Shown here piece after piece: positions 6,364 to 14,767 of a stretch of DNA of 25,947 bases; position 1 is the stretch's first letter; each line of letters starts with the position of its first letter. A program made the translations under genes and the position numbers. The stretch is taken from the NCBI GenBank assembly GCA_945886995.1, contig CAMCZJ010000010.1, positions 1 through 25,947 of the forward strand. The letters run 5' to 3'. Under the pieces are notes generated by a model. The model saw only the letters and a list, made by a program, of their open reading frames with translations, had not been told where the DNA came from and made no database searches. This stretch comes from Asaia bogorensis (GTDB lineage: Bacteria > Pseudomonadota > Alphaproteobacteria > Acetobacterales > Acetobacteraceae).

Positions 6364-6952
6364 GCTTCGCCGCCTTCCTGAAGCTCAGCCGCGCCTGGCG
6401 GGGGCGGGGCTTTTCACCCTGCCCAATCTGATCACGCTGGCGCGGCTTTGCGCGGTGCCGGCGGCGATCTGGCTGATGTTGCAGCACAGGCTTGATCTTG
6501 CCTTTGTGGTGTTTATCGGCGCCGGCATTTCAGATGCTTTGGATGGCTGGATTGCGCGGGCTTGGAACGCGCGATCCCAGCTTGGGGCGGTGCTTGACCC
6601 CATTGCTGATAAGGCATTGCTGGTTTCGGTTTATGTCACGTTGGCGGCGATTGGCGTGCTGCCAGATTGGCTCGCGATTCTCGTGGTGTTTCGTGATTTG
6701 CTGATTGTGGGCGGTGTGCTTGTGCTTTGGGCGGTGGGGCTGCCGCCGCGCATCAAGCCGATTTTCATTTCCAAGGCGAATACGGCGGCGCAAATTCTGC
6801 TGGCGGCGTTGGCGCTTCTACTGGCAGGGTTTGGTTTCACCTCTCCCCTGCTGCTGGAGGTCATGATCTGGTTGGTGGCAGCGACAACCTTTGCCTCTGG
6901 CGCCGCTTATGTGGTGCAGGCGGCGCGCCGCACGGCTAGGGGGACGCTATGA
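6326..6952 (+). CDS. CDP-alcohol phosphatidyltransferase family membrane protein
   Basis: 208 residues. The family transfers a phosphatidyl or similar group from a CDP-activated donor to an alcohol, as in phosphatidylglycerophosphate or cardiolipin synthesis, in the inner membrane. The full signature D-x2-D-G-x2-A-R-x8-G-x3-D-x3-D is present: Asp70, Asp73, Gly74, Ala77, Arg78, Gly87, Asp91 and Asp95, followed by KALL. The segment TLPNLITLARL (31-41) is the typical start of PgsA/cardiolipin synthase-like members. Five to six hydrophobic segments follow. The start at 6326 lies inside the upstream gene and places the N-terminus shortly before TLPN; an open frame further upstream overlaps the DUF2066-like gene and looks artefactual. 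The acceptor cannot be told from sequence; PgsA-like activity is a guess. Confidence 0.88.
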   Translation: MINGGLVLPDGPELRRLPEAQPRLAGAGLFTLPNLITLARLCAVPAAIWLMLQHRLDLAFVVFIGAGISDALDGWIARAWNARSQLGAVLDPIADKALLVSVYVTLAAIGVLPDWLAILVVFRDLLIVGGVLVLWAVGLPPRIKPIFISKANTAAQILLAALALLLAGFGFTSPLLLEVMIWLVAATTFASGAAYVVQAARRTARGTL

Positions 6953-8082
6953 CAGAACAGCGCGCCGCATCAAGGCCGGTGATTCCGCCACCATCAGTGC
7001 CACGCACCGCCACGCGCGGGCAGCGTTGGGCATTATGGCTTGGCTTTGGTATCGCCTTGCTGTTCTGTCTTTGGTTGTTTCAAGGCATTCTCACGCCTTT
7101 CGTATTGGCTGCGACCATTGCCTATTTTCTTGATCCTTTCGCCACGCGCCTGGCGCGACTTGGCATTCCGCGCGGTATTGGCGCCTTTCTGCTGGTGACG
7201 CTGCTTGGCGCCGTTGCCCTGATTGCATTGCTGCTTCTCTATCCCTTGATCCTTGCGCAGCTTGGTGTGTTGGTGCAGCGCTTGCCGGTCTATATCGCCG
7301 GCATTGGTCAAGCCTTGCGTGAGTTGCTGACCAAGCTTGAAGAAGCGCTGGGGCCAGAAATGCTGGATCAGCGCCTGCGCGAATTGGCGATCAGCCAGGC
7401 GGGGTCCATGTTGTCCTGGCTTGGCACGGCGGCGACGCGCCTGATTGGCGGCGGCTTCGCGCTGTTCAGCGTATTCACCTTTGTTGTTGTCACGCCGGTG
7501 GTTGCCTTCTACCTGCTGCGGGATTGGCCGGCCATGCTGACGCGCCTTGAAAGCTGGCTGCCGCGGCGGAGTGCGAACGTCATTCGCCAAATCGCGCGTG
7601 ATACGGACCGGGTTTTATCTGCCTGGCTGCGCGGGCAATTACTCTGCTGCTTGGGGCTTGGCGTTTTCTACGCCGTCGCGCTCCATTTCGCGGGGCTGGA
7701 GCTTGGCATTACTATCGGCATCATGTCGGGCTTTCTGACCTTCATTCCCTATGTCGGATCATTGACCGGCTTCGCCACCGCTGTGCTGCTGGCCATCGGA
7801 CAATTCGGTTCCTGGCAGGAAGTACTGGTGATTGTAGCGATTTTCGTGATTGGTCAGGGTATCGAAGGCTATGTGATCTACCCCTATCTTCTGGGCAATC
7901 GCGTCGAACTACACGCCGTTTGGGTGATTTTCGCGCTTTTTGCGGGGGGCGTGGCGTTTGGTTTTCTGGGCGTGCTGCTGGCCGTGCCCATGGCGGCAGC
8001 GATTGGGGTGATCACGCGGTATTGGCTGAGGCGTTATCTGGAAAGCCCGCTTTATCTTGACCCACCACGGACCGGCCAATGA
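6949..8082 (+). CDS. AI-2E/PerM-family membrane protein
   Basis: 377 residues. The start ATG overlaps the preceding stop codon (ATGA). The N-terminus is hydrophilic (about 25 residues), then comes a pair of helices with LFQGILTPFVLAATIAYFLDPF, a third helix (about 74-95), a soluble stretch (about 100-150), and four to five more helices. The segments VTPVVAFYLLRDWPAM and GIMSGFLTFIPYVGSLTG, and VIYPYLLGNRVELHAVWVI near the C-terminus, are typical of this family (PF01594). Members are variously described as AI-2 exporters, sodium/proton antiporters or permeases of unknown substrate, so no substrate is assigned. It stands directly before hdaA, an arrangement I recall as common in alphaproteobacteria. 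Confidence 0.9.
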   Translation: MTEQRAASRPVIPPPSVPRTATRGQRWALWLGFGIALLFCLWLFQGILTPFVLAATIAYFLDPFATRLARLGIPRGIGAFLLVTLLGAVALIALLLLYPLILAQLGVLVQRLPVYIAGIGQALRELLTKLEEALGPEMLDQRLRELAISQAGSMLSWLGTAATRLIGGGFALFSVFTFVVVTPVVAFYLLRDWPAMLTRLESWLPRRSANVIRQIARDTDRVLSAWLRGQLLCCLGLGVFYAVALHFAGLELGITIGIMSGFLTFIPYVGSLTGFATAVLLAIGQFGSWQEVLVIVAIFVIGQGIEGYVIYPYLLGNRVELHAVWVIFALFAGGVAFGFLGVLLAVPMAAAIGVITRYWLRRYLESPLYLDPPRTGQ

Positions 8083-8804
8083 TGCGCCAATTGGCGCTGC
8101 CGCTGCCCGTTGCCGCTTCCTTTGATGCGCGCGATGTGATTGCCGATGAAAGCAATGCGGCCGCGCGAAGCTGGCTTGCCAAGCCGGAAGCCTGGCCGCT
8201 TGGGCGGCTCGCGTTATTTGGTGAAGCGGGCTTGGGCAAGACGCATCTGGCACGCGCTGCGGCGGCGCGCTTTGGTTGGCGCTGGCTGGATGGCATGGGG
8301 TTGCGCGGCCTGCCACCACCTGCCCCCCAGGGTAGTGTGGTGGATGATGCGGATTGCGTAGTGGATGAGGCTGCGCTGCTGCATCTGGTCAATCTTTGCG
8401 CCGAACGGGGCGAAACCCTACTGCTGATTGGGCGCGCGCCACCGGCACGCTGGCCGCTGCGCCTGCCTGATCTGGCCAGCCGCTTGCGCGCCACCCAGGC
8501 GGTCGGACTTGGCGCTGCATCCGATGCGCTGCTGCGCGGCTTGCTCGCCAAATTCTTTTCTGATCGGCAGTTGCGGGTCGAGCCCGATGTGCAGGCTTGG
8601 CTACTGACGCGCCTCCCCCGCGATGCGACGGGCCTCGCTGAAGCGGTCGCGCGCTTGGATCGCGCCGCGCTTGGCATGGGCGGGCGCATCACGCGCCCCC
8701 TCGCACGGTTTGCCCTGGCCGAATGGCTTTCAGATCAGGCATTTTGTGAAGATTCTGAGACTGAACGGCGCGTCCTCTCGCCTTCCCCTGTGCCTCTGCT
8801 ATAG
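8079..8804 (+). CDS. hdaA: DnaA-related replication regulator HdaA (Hda family)
   Basis: 241 residues; the ATG overlaps the upstream stop (ATGA); an ATG one codon later is also possible. The protein is an AAA+ domain like that of DnaA but lacks the DNA-binding domain IV. Hda proteins stimulate ATP hydrolysis by DnaA when bound to the DNA polymerase sliding clamp, limiting re-initiation. The N-terminal QLALPLP (residues 4-10) is a textbook clamp-binding motif. Walker A GEAGLGKT is at 48-55, a Walker B-like SVVDDAD at about 86-92, and the RLPDLASRLRAT segment (sensor/Box VII region) near 130. About 15 C-terminal residues (from DSETERR) look disordered. It is followed 9 bases later by ppk. Confidence 0.9.
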   Translation: MMRQLALPLPVAASFDARDVIADESNAAARSWLAKPEAWPLGRLALFGEAGLGKTHLARAAAARFGWRWLDGMGLRGLPPPAPQGSVVDDADCVVDEAALLHLVNLCAERGETLLLIGRAPPARWPLRLPDLASRLRATQAVGLGAASDALLRGLLAKFFSDRQLRVEPDVQAWLLTRLPRDATGLAEAVARLDRAALGMGGRITRPLARFALAEWLSDQAFCEDSETERRVLSPSPVPLL

Positions 8805-8813
8805 CCTTGGCGC

Positions 8814-10973
8814 ATGAGCGACATCATGCCAGATATCGAAGCCTTCCCGCTGGCGGAAAGCCCAGCGCGCTTCAGCAATCGGGAGCTTTCCTGGCTTGCC
8901 TTCAATCAGCGCGTGCTGGAAGAAGCGGGCAATGCGCGCCACCCCCTGCTGGAACGGCTGCGCTTTGTGGCGATTTCAGCGAATAACCTGGATGAGTTTT
9001 ATTCTGTCCGCGTCGCGGGTCTGGTGGGGCAGGATCGTGCGGGTATCGGCACGCCATCGCCTGATGGGCTGACACCAGCACAACAGCTTGCGGCCATTCA
9101 TGAACGTGCGCGTGCGCTGATTGATGGCCAGCAGGATTCATGGCGGGCCTTGCGCGCGAAGCTGCGCGAAGCGCATCTGATGGTGGTGGACCGGCCAGAC
9201 CTGACCGATACGGATAAGGAATGGCTGGAAGAATGGTTCATGGACCGTGTCTTCCCTGTGCTGACGCCGCTTGCCGTGGACCCGGCGCATCCCTTCCCCT
9301 TTATCGCCAATCTTGCGCTTTGCCTTGTGTTCAAACTGGTGCGCGAAGAAGATGGCGGGACCATGCGCGCGTTGTTGCCGCTGCCGCCGCAGGTGGAGCG
9401 CTTCATCCGCCTGCCATCGCGCCGCGGTTCGGGGGCGATGCGCTTCGCATTGCTGGAAGATGTGATCCTGTTGTTCCTGGATCGGCTTTTCCCCGGCTTT
9501 ATCATGGCGGAAAGCGGGTTGTTCCGCCTGATCCGCGACACGGATGTGGAATTCGAAGAAGAAGCGGAAGACCTTGTCCGTTCCTATGAAAGCGCCTTGA
9601 AGCGCCGCCGGCGCGGGCGCGCCATCCGGCTTTCCGTCACTGCCAATACACCTTCCGATATTCTTGATTTTGTCGCCGAGGAATTGGATGCACCACGGTC
9701 AGAAGTTTTTGTCGTTGACGGCCTTCTGGCGCTTTCCGATCTGACGCAATTGATCGTGGATGACCGGCCTGATTTGCTGTTCACGCCCTATACGCCGCGC
9801 TTTCCCGAACGCATCCTGGATTTTGGCGGTGATTGTTTTGCCGCCATCCGCGCCAAGGATATTGTGGTGCATCACCCTTACGAAAGCTTCGATGTGGTGG
9901 TGCAATTCCTCAGGCAGGCAGCGCGTGATCCGAATGTTATCGCGATCAAGCAGACATTGTACCGGACCACGCGCGACAGCCCCATTGCCAAGGCGCTGAT
10001 TGAAGCGGCTGAGGCCGGCAAAAGTGTCACCGGCATTGTGGAATTGAAGGCGCGCTTTGATGAGGAGCGCAACATTGCGCTGGCGCGCGAATTGGAAGCC
10101 GCCGGCGTGCAGACGGTATTTGGTTTTGTGGAACTGAAAACCCACGCCAAGGTCAGTTTGGTGGTGCGGCGCGAAGGGCAGGCTTTGCGGTCCTACGCAC
10201 ATTTCGGCACGGGCAATTACCACCCCGTCACGGCGCGCATCTATACTGATCTTTCCTACTTCACTGCCGATCCGGCGCTCACGCGCGATGCTGCCAAGCT
10301 GTTCAATTACATGACCGGCTATGCGCGGCCCGAGACGATGGAAAAGCTTGCTTTCTCACCGCTCACGACGCGCCCCACCTTGCTCGCGATGATCCGCCAG
10401 GAAATCGCCTTCGCCAAGGAAGGCAAGCCCGCGGCCATATGGATCAAGATGAATTCGCTGGTGGATGAAACCCTGATTGATGCGCTGTATGAGGCATCGA
10501 AGGCCGGCGTGAAGGTGGATGCCATTGTGCGCGGCATTTGCTGCCTGCGCCCAGGCGTGCCCGGGCTTTCCGACAATATCCGCGTGAAATCCATTGTCGG
10601 GCGCTTTTTGGAACATTCGCGCATCTATGTTTTTGGCAATGGGCATAGGATGCCATCACGCCGCGCCAAGGTTTATATCTCCTCAGCCGATTGGATGGCG
10701 CGCAATATGGATTGGCGTGTGGAGACCATGGTGCCGGTGGAGAACGCCACCGTGCACGCGCAAATCCTTGATCAGATCATGGTCATCAATTTGAAGGATA
10801 CGCTGCAAAGCTGGCAGTTGGGTCCGGATGGGCATTGGGCGCGGATCGAAGCGCCCGAAAATGGCGTCTCCGCGCATGAATATTTCATGACCAACCCGTC
10901 GCTTTCCGGGCGCGGTAGCGCTTTGGCCCGTGCGCCCCGACGCCAGCGGCAAGATCGTGTAAAGCAGGATTGA
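8814..10973 (+). CDS. ppk: Polyphosphate kinase 1
   Basis: 719 residues, typical. The enzyme reversibly polymerises the gamma phosphate of ATP into inorganic polyphosphate. The N-terminal domain opens with RFSNRELSWLAFNQRVLEEA. The two phospholipase-D-like catalytic domains carry FDEERNIALARELE, the autophosphorylated His444 in KTHAKVSLV, FGTGNYHP, and the second conserved His601 in FLEHSRIYVFGNG. The C-terminal tail (about 690-719) is basic and Arg-rich. The ATG at 8814 is weakly preceded by a ribosome site; translation may be coupled to hdaA, which ends 9 bases upstream. The ppx gene starts in the stop codon. Confidence 0.97.
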   Translation: MSDIMPDIEAFPLAESPARFSNRELSWLAFNQRVLEEAGNARHPLLERLRFVAISANNLDEFYSVRVAGLVGQDRAGIGTPSPDGLTPAQQLAAIHERARALIDGQQDSWRALRAKLREAHLMVVDRPDLTDTDKEWLEEWFMDRVFPVLTPLAVDPAHPFPFIANLALCLVFKLVREEDGGTMRALLPLPPQVERFIRLPSRRGSGAMRFALLEDVILLFLDRLFPGFIMAESGLFRLIRDTDVEFEEEAEDLVRSYESALKRRRRGRAIRLSVTANTPSDILDFVAEELDAPRSEVFVVDGLLALSDLTQLIVDDRPDLLFTPYTPRFPERILDFGGDCFAAIRAKDIVVHHPYESFDVVVQFLRQAARDPNVIAIKQTLYRTTRDSPIAKALIEAAEAGKSVTGIVELKARFDEERNIALARELEAAGVQTVFGFVELKTHAKVSLVVRREGQALRSYAHFGTGNYHPVTARIYTDLSYFTADPALTRDAAKLFNYMTGYARPETMEKLAFSPLTTRPTLLAMIRQEIAFAKEGKPAAIWIKMNSLVDETLIDALYEASKAGVKVDAIVRGICCLRPGVPGLSDNIRVKSIVGRFLEHSRIYVFGNGHRMPSRRAKVYISSADWMARNMDWRVETMVPVENATVHAQILDQIMVINLKDTLQSWQLGPDGHWARIEAPENGVSAHEYFMTNPSLSGRGSALARAPRRQRQDRVKQD

Positions 10974-12493
10974 TGGACGGCGCTGCTCTCAATGCCCAAA
11001 CGAATGCGATGAAATCCGCCATGCGCTGCGGCGTGGTGGATTTGGGTTCCAATTCCGTCCGCTTGGTTGTCTTTGAAGGGCGCGGTCGCAATCCGGTTGC
11101 CATCTTCAATGAAAAGGCTGTGCTCGGGCTTGGCCGTGGGCTGCATGATACGGGGCAGCTTAATCCTGATGCGGTGGGCCAGGCGCTGACCATCATGCAG
11201 CGCTACCACGCGGTAGCGCGCGCCATGGGCGCCGACCCGATTGAGGTTCTGGGCACCGCTGCTGTGCGGGATGCGTCCAATGGCGCAGCCTTTGTCGCGG
11301 CCTTGGGCGAGAGATTGCCCGGCGTGCCCATCCATATCCTGACAGGTGATGAAGAAGCACGGCTTTCCGCCGATGGTGTGCTGCTGGGCTTCCCTGGCGC
11401 CGATGGTATTCTTGGCGATATTGGCGGTGGTTCCCTGGAATTGGTGGAACTCAACCAGGGTGTGCAGGGCAAAACTGGCAGCCTTCCGATTGGCACTATT
11501 CGGCTTGCTGATCGCGCGAAGCAGGATATCGGCAAGGCGCGCGCCATTGTCAGTGAAGAATTGGCGCGGTTTCCTTGGATCAGTGGCGCATCTGGGCGCG
11601 ATTTGTATCTTGTGGGTGGCGCCTGGCGCGCCATGGCGCGGATGCATATGGGGCAAACCGGCTACCCGCTTTCCATCGTGCATCATTACGCCTTGGCACG
11701 CGAAGAAGCGCGCGATTTGTCAGGTGTATTGATGGCGGCTACGCGACGCACGCTGGAACGCATGGCCGGCGCGCCAAGCAAGCGCTTGGCTGATCTGCCT
11801 TTTGCCGCGCTGGTGCTGCGCCGGCTGTTGCGCGCCAGCGGTGCGCGCCGCGTGATCTTCAGCGCCAATGGGTTGCGCGAAGGTTGGTATGCGCGCTTGT
11901 TGGACGTTGCGGAACGCAAGCGCGACCCTTTGCTGGCTGCGGCGCGCGACATGTCGCAGCGCTTCGGGCGCGATCTCACCATGCCGCCTGCGCTTTTCGC
12001 TTGGACAGCGCCGCTTTTTGAGGATGAAACACCGCTGGCGATTGCGCTGCGCGAAGCCGCCTGTTGGGTGAGCGATATCGGCAGCCATGATCATCCGGAT
12101 TATCGCGCCGAACACGCCTTCTACCGCGTGTTGCGCCAGCCAGGTGTTGGCATTGATCATCATGGGCGCGCTTTCCTCGCCCTTGCCGCGGCCTTGCGTT
12201 ATGAGGCTGAGGCAGAAGCACCTTTCCTGCCCTCCGCCCGATTATTGATTGATGTCGGTACGCTCAGGCGGGCGGAGATTTTGGGCGCGGCCTTCAGGCT
12301 TGCCTATACGCTTTCAGGCGGCACGCCGGTTCTTTTGGCGGGGACAGCCTTGGAACGCCGGGGCGGGCGCTTGGTGCTGCGGTTGGTTGAAGGCAGCGGT
12401 GTTTTCGCGGGCGAAAGTGTATTGCGCCGGCTTGAAACCTTGGCTGCCGTGCTTGGCCTGGAGTCAACCGTGCAGGTAACGCGCGCCGGCTGA
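10973..12493 (+). CDS. ppx: Exopolyphosphatase (Ppx/GppA family)
   Basis: 506 residues, close to E. coli Ppx (513). It releases terminal phosphate from polyphosphate or, as GppA, hydrolyses pppGpp. The actin-like ASKHA fold is evident from CGVVDLGSNSVRLVVF (first phosphate loop, near residue 20), GTAAVRDASNG, TGDEEARLSADGVL and DIGGGSLELVEL (second phosphate loop). The C-terminal third (from about 300) resembles the helical HD-like domain of long Ppx proteins. The start ATG shares its A with the ppk stop (TGATG, 10971-10975), so the two are translationally coupled; a TTG one codon earlier is an unlikely alternative. Pairing with ppk argues for Ppx rather than GppA activity, but the two cannot be separated by sequence alone. 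Confidence 0.93.
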   Translation: MDGAALNAQTNAMKSAMRCGVVDLGSNSVRLVVFEGRGRNPVAIFNEKAVLGLGRGLHDTGQLNPDAVGQALTIMQRYHAVARAMGADPIEVLGTAAVRDASNGAAFVAALGERLPGVPIHILTGDEEARLSADGVLLGFPGADGILGDIGGGSLELVELNQGVQGKTGSLPIGTIRLADRAKQDIGKARAIVSEELARFPWISGASGRDLYLVGGAWRAMARMHMGQTGYPLSIVHHYALAREEARDLSGVLMAATRRTLERMAGAPSKRLADLPFAALVLRRLLRASGARRVIFSANGLREGWYARLLDVAERKRDPLLAAARDMSQRFGRDLTMPPALFAWTAPLFEDETPLAIALREAACWVSDIGSHDHPDYRAEHAFYRVLRQPGVGIDHHGRAFLALAAALRYEAEAEAPFLPSARLLIDVGTLRRAEILGAAFRLAYTLSGGTPVLLAGTALERRGGRLVLRLVEGSGVFAGESVLRRLETLAAVLGLESTVQVTRAG

Positions 12494-12512
12494 TAGGCGG
12501 CCCTGAAAATAA

Positions 12513-12538
12513 CCGACCGGGCTTTACAGCCCAGTCGG
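12513..12538. terminator. Hairpin downstream of ppx, between convergent genes
   Basis: CCGAC-c-GGGCT, loop TTAC, AGCCC-a-GTCGG: two 5-bp stems separated by one mismatch, 20 bases after the ppx stop. No U-run follows on the + strand. On the minus strand the hairpin is followed by TTATTTTC, so it may stop transcripts coming from the BMP-receptor gene. Confidence 0.5.
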
Positions 12539-12591
12539 CAAAATCCATCCAAAGCCATAGCGCAGTTCCCGCTCACCTTCGTTCACGGGAA

Positions 12592-12717
12592 GTGCTCTAA
12601 GATTTTATCTGATCGCATTTTCCGCATCGCCAAGTGATTCCACTTGGCTTGAAAAGTGCTCTGTTTGATCGCATTTCCCGAGTCGCCAAGTGATTTCACT
12701 TGGCTTGAAAATGCTCA
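12592..12717. repeat. Two tandem copies of a ~62-bp hairpin repeat
   Basis: Unit 1 is 12592-12655 and unit 2 is 12656-12717. Each begins GTGCTCT, contains TGATCGCATTT and ends with a perfect 8-bp stem, GCCAAGTG-4 nt-CACTTGGC (12629-12648 and 12685-12704), then CTTGAAAA or TTGAAAA. Outer segments GCATTT and AAATGC can extend the stem of unit 2. The loops differ (ATTC versus ATTT) while the stems are identical. The right end of unit 2 includes the stop codon of the receptor gene on the minus strand. The repeats may act as a bidirectional transcription stop or mRNA 3'-end structure; this is inference. Confidence 0.85.
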
Positions 12718-13791
12718 CGGCATCGCGACATCAATGCCCTGATAGAAGTAGTTCTGCGCACGGATTTCATCATCCGTGAGCCGCCGGCCCGCAGGGATCA
12801 CCACCGTGCCGTCCTGGCGCGTGATTGGGCCTTCAAACGGGTGCAGCGTGCCGGCAGCGATAGCGTCGCGGATGCGCGTTGCCTCGCTCACTTCCTCGGG
12901 CGTCATATTGGTGAAGGGGGCCATGCGGAACATGCCGCTGCCAAGCCCGCCCCAGGTATCCGTCGGGCGCCAGGTGCCATCCAGCACCGCCTTCGCACGC
13001 TCCGCATAATAATCACCCCAGTTATTGACGCTGCTGGTCAGGTGAGCGCGCGGTGCGAAGCGTGTCATGTCGGATGCCTGGCCGAAGCCGAAGACGCCGC
13101 GCTGTTCGGCAAGTTGCAGCGGCGCCGGGCCATCCGTATGGCTGCACAGCACGTCGCAGCCCTGGTCAATCAGGGCGCGGGCCGCATTGGCCTCTCGCGC
13201 TGGGTTCGACCAGGCGTTCACCCACACCACGCGCACCTTCATGGACGGGTCCACAGACCAGGCGCCGCGCATCACGGTGTTGATGGCGCTGATCACCTCC
13301 GGCACCGGGAAGGTAGCAACATAGCCGATGGTCTTGGAACGCGACTTGCGCGCCGCAATCACGCCCTGGACATAGCGGCCTTCGTAGAAGCGGGCATTGT
13401 AGATCGCCATATTCGGCAGCGTCGTCGGGCCGGTCGCGTTTTCGAAAAATACGCCCGGGTGCTGCGGCGCCAGGCGCTGCGTGGGGGCGAAATAGGAAAA
13501 GCTGGTGGTGAAGATCAGCCGATGGCCGGTGCGGACCAGCTGCGTCACAACGCGATCAAAATCGGGCGGCGCCACCGATTCGACGGTGGTGGCAGTGATG
13601 CGGTCACCCAGTACCTCGGCCATGCGACGGCGGCCCTGGTCGTGCATGTGGGACCAGCCGAAATCGCCGACCGGGCCGATCAGGACGACGCCCACGCTGA
13701 GCCGCGACTGCGCTTCGGCCTGCTGGCCGGCCAGCGTTGCGCCGGCAAGACCGGCGGAGCCAGCCACAAGATGACGACGGGTGATGTTCAT
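12715..13791 (-). CDS. BMP-family ABC transporter periplasmic receptor
   Basis: 358 residues. Residues 1-27 form an export signal with a twin-arginine-like start (ITRRHLVAG) and cleavage site AEA|Q. The mature protein has the BMP/PnrA-like fold: VGVVLIGPVGDFGWSHMHDQGRRRM at its start (conserved Gly-Asp-x-Gly-W/S region), then NARFYEGRYVQGVIAARKS, TIGYVATFPVPEV, a hinge INTVMRGA, and DVLCSHTDGPAPLQLAEQRGVFGFGQASDM. BMP receptors bind nucleosides, purines and related solutes and feed the adjoining permeases. The start ATG has GGGAG 7 nt upstream. The gene is last in the transporter operon, 58 bases after the permease stop; the AT-rich spacer (TATTGGTATTAAATTTG on the minus strand) might hold an extra promoter for high receptor levels. 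Confidence 0.93.
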   Translation of the reverse strand: MNITRRHLVAGSAGLAGATLAGQQAEAQSRLSVGVVLIGPVGDFGWSHMHDQGRRRMAEVLGDRITATTVESVAPPDFDRVVTQLVRTGHRLIFTTSFSYFAPTQRLAPQHPGVFFENATGPTTLPNMAIYNARFYEGRYVQGVIAARKSRSKTIGYVATFPVPEVISAINTVMRGAWSVDPSMKVRVVWVNAWSNPAREANAARALIDQGCDVLCSHTDGPAPLQLAEQRGVFGFGQASDMTRFAPRAHLTSSVNNWGDYYAERAKAVLDGTWRPTDTWGGLGSGMFRMAPFTNMTPEEVSEATRIRDAIAAGTLHPFEGPITRQDGTVVIPAGRRLTDDEIRAQNYFYQGIDVAMP

Positions 13792-13849
13792 GAAGCTCTC
13801 CCAGAAAAGCCGTTCGGATTAAGCAAATTTAATACCAATACGGAAGGCC

Positions 13850-14767
13850 CTATCTGTCGGGCACGAAGGGCACGCCGAGCGAAGCCGGCCCCGCCGCCCC
13901 GCCCCGCCTTGCCCGCATAATGAGCACCAGGACCAGAATCGTGATCAGATAGGGCAAAGCCGCCAAAAGCTGCGATGGCAACGGCACGCCGGCCGATTGC
14001 GCATGCAGTTGCAGGATCGTCAGCGCGCCGAACAGATAGGCGCCGACCATGGCCCTCCAGGGCAGCCAGGAGGCAAAGACCACGATGGCGAGTGCGATCC
14101 AGCCCCGCCCGCCGGTCATGCCGCTGGTCCAGAAGGGCGTATAAACCAGTGACATATAGGCCCCTGCCAACCCGGCGCAGCCGCCACCGAACAGGATAGC
14201 AAGAAGCCTGATCCGCCGCACCGGATAGCCCAGCGCATGCGCCGCCGCGTGGTTTTCGCCGACCGCGCGCAAGACAAGGCCCGCCCGGCTTTTGGTGAGG
14301 AACCACCAGACGGCAACGACCAAGGCGATGGAGGCATAAACAAAAGGGTCCTGATGGAACAGCAGCGGGCCGATGAAGGGGATATCGGACAGCAGCGGGA
14401 TTTCGATTTTGCCGATGCCCGCGCGTTGCACGCCCACAAAGGGCGCACCGATCACGCCGGAAAGCCCGAGCCCAAGGATGGCGAGTGCCAGCCCCGCCGC
14501 GACCTGATTGGCCGCAAGTCCCAGCACAAGTGCGGCAAAAACCAGCGATAGCGCCATGCCCGCCAGCACGGCGACCAGCACCCCAAGTGTTGAAGACCCG
14601 GTCGAGATCGCTGCCGCAATGCCGGCGGCAGCGCCAATGATCATCATCCCCTCAACGCCCAGGTTCAAAACGCCCGCGCGTTCCACCACCAATTCGCCAA
14701 TTGCTGCAATCAGCAGCGGCGTTGACGCGGTGATGATGGTCAGGATGATGGCTTCGAACAACGTCAT
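13850..14767 (-). CDS. BMP-type ABC transporter permease, second subunit
   Basis: 305 residues, the length of the NupQ/YufQ-like branch of the branched-chain/sugar permease family (BPD_transp_2). About eight to nine hydrophobic segments can be seen. The conserved stretches GELVVERAGVLNLGVEGMMIIGA near the N-terminus and RAVGENHAAAHALGYPVRRIRLLAILFGGGCAGLAGAY in the middle are diagnostic; the latter contains the cytoplasmic loop that meets the ATPase. GGRGWIALAIVVFASW follows, as in this family. The start overlaps the stop of the first permease gene (ATGA, 14767-14764). It forms the inner-membrane channel with the neighbouring permease. Confidence 0.94.
   Translation of the reverse strand: MTLFEAIILTIITASTPLLIAAIGELVVERAGVLNLGVEGMMIIGAAAGIAAAISTGSSTLGVLVAVLAGMALSLVFAALVLGLAANQVAAGLALAILGLGLSGVIGAPFVGVQRAGIGKIEIPLLSDIPFIGPLLFHQDPFVYASIALVVAVWWFLTKSRAGLVLRAVGENHAAAHALGYPVRRIRLLAILFGGGCAGLAGAYMSLVYTPFWTSGMTGGRGWIALAIVVFASWLPWRAMVGAYLFGALTILQLHAQSAGVPLPSQLLAALPYLITILVLVLIMRARRGGAAGPASLGVPFVPDR

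Noticed and set aside
10772..11686. 304-codon open frame on the - strand across ppk/ppx
   Set aside because: It is antisense to two well-supported genes with conserved catalytic motifs, and its translation has no family features.
12841..13920. 359-codon open frame on the + strand across the BMP receptor gene
   Set aside because: It is antisense to a clear BMP receptor with signal peptide and family motifs; its translation is rich in Arg, His and Ala with no recognisable motif, as expected from a GC-rich opposite strand.
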